Source: Acuticoccus mangrovi (lineage in GTDB: Bacteria > Pseudomonadota > Alphaproteobacteria > Rhizobiales > Amorphaceae). Taken from it: 64,000 bases of DNA. Under the pieces are notes generated by a model, which was not told where the DNA came from, made no database searches, and saw only the letters and a list, made by a program, of their open reading frames with translations. Below, one piece after another: positions 63,964-64,000 of this stretch. The translations under genes and the position numbers were made by a program. The stretch's first letter is position 1. The number at the start of each line of letters is the position of its first letter. Location: positions 89,567 to 153,566 of the forward strand of contig NZ_JAEKJA010000020.1 of assembly GCF_016411865.1 (NCBI RefSeq), in the 5' to 3' direction.

Positions 63964-64000
63964 GCTCCGGCCCTAACCATTTCCTTACCGTTCTCGTGTC

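Noticed and set aside
63309..64000. Att-site duplication of the tRNA-Ser 3' end
   Set aside because: No second copy of the last 15-20 bases of the tRNA was found in the remaining window; it may lie outside.

Overview
The window is a 64 kb piece of a GC-rich chromosome from an alphaproteobacterium, most likely of the order Hyphomicrobiales (Rhizobiales). The evidence is gene order: murA-DUF2948-hisD-UPF0262-low-Mr phosphatase; hrcA-rph-rdgB-hemW; and fxsA/tim44/secB/dnaQ/coaE/aroE/ppsR facing hemE-hemJ-rho and then mnmE-mnmG-rsmG-parA-parB-holA-lptE-leuS. DUF992, UPF0262, TimA and HemJ proteins fit the same lineage. I cannot name the genus from the sequence.

Left part (1-11.9 kb): a minus-strand housekeeping block (phosphatase fragment, UPF0262, hisD, DUF2948, murA), uvrD, a two-helix ion channel, two small secreted proteins, a histone-deacetylase-like deacetylase, a RES/Xre toxin-antitoxin pair, a MATE exporter and an NTF2-like protein.

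Nitrogen block (12.0-22.7 kb): a perfect sigma-54 (-24/-12) promoter precedes a five-gene operon. It encodes a LivK-type binding protein, LivH, one polypeptide that fuses LivM, LivG and LivF, a cytosine-deaminase-like amidohydrolase with unusual active-site residues, and an AMI1/AtzF-like amidase. The inferred job is uptake and stepwise hydrolysis of a nitrogen compound under nitrogen limitation. A lysine methyltransferase and an EVE protein follow on the other strand. Next come a probable orphan small RNA of about 83 nt and glnK-amtB behind a second sigma-54 promoter. glnD, which modifies GlnK, lies at 30.4 kb.

Middle (22.8-43.2 kb): a WecG/TagA glycosyltransferase, DUF992 protein, aspartate aminotransferase, two small secreted proteins, hrcA divergent from rph-rdgB-hemW-glnD-murJ, trpS coupled to a hemerythrin-like gene, smr-mltA-tim44, fxsA, secB, and dnaQ, coaE, aroE, ppsR.

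Origin region (43.2-55.8 kb): the gene-free stretch between ppsR and hemE has clustered DnaA-box cores and an AT-rich end, as expected of alphaproteobacterial oriC. A perfect parS 16-mer forms the first codons of mnmG, 3 kb before parAB. The right end holds leuS, a YggS protein, an outer-membrane-like protein, tRNA-Leu, an esterase with mepA, msrA, tRNA-Ser and a decayed phage terminase fragment.
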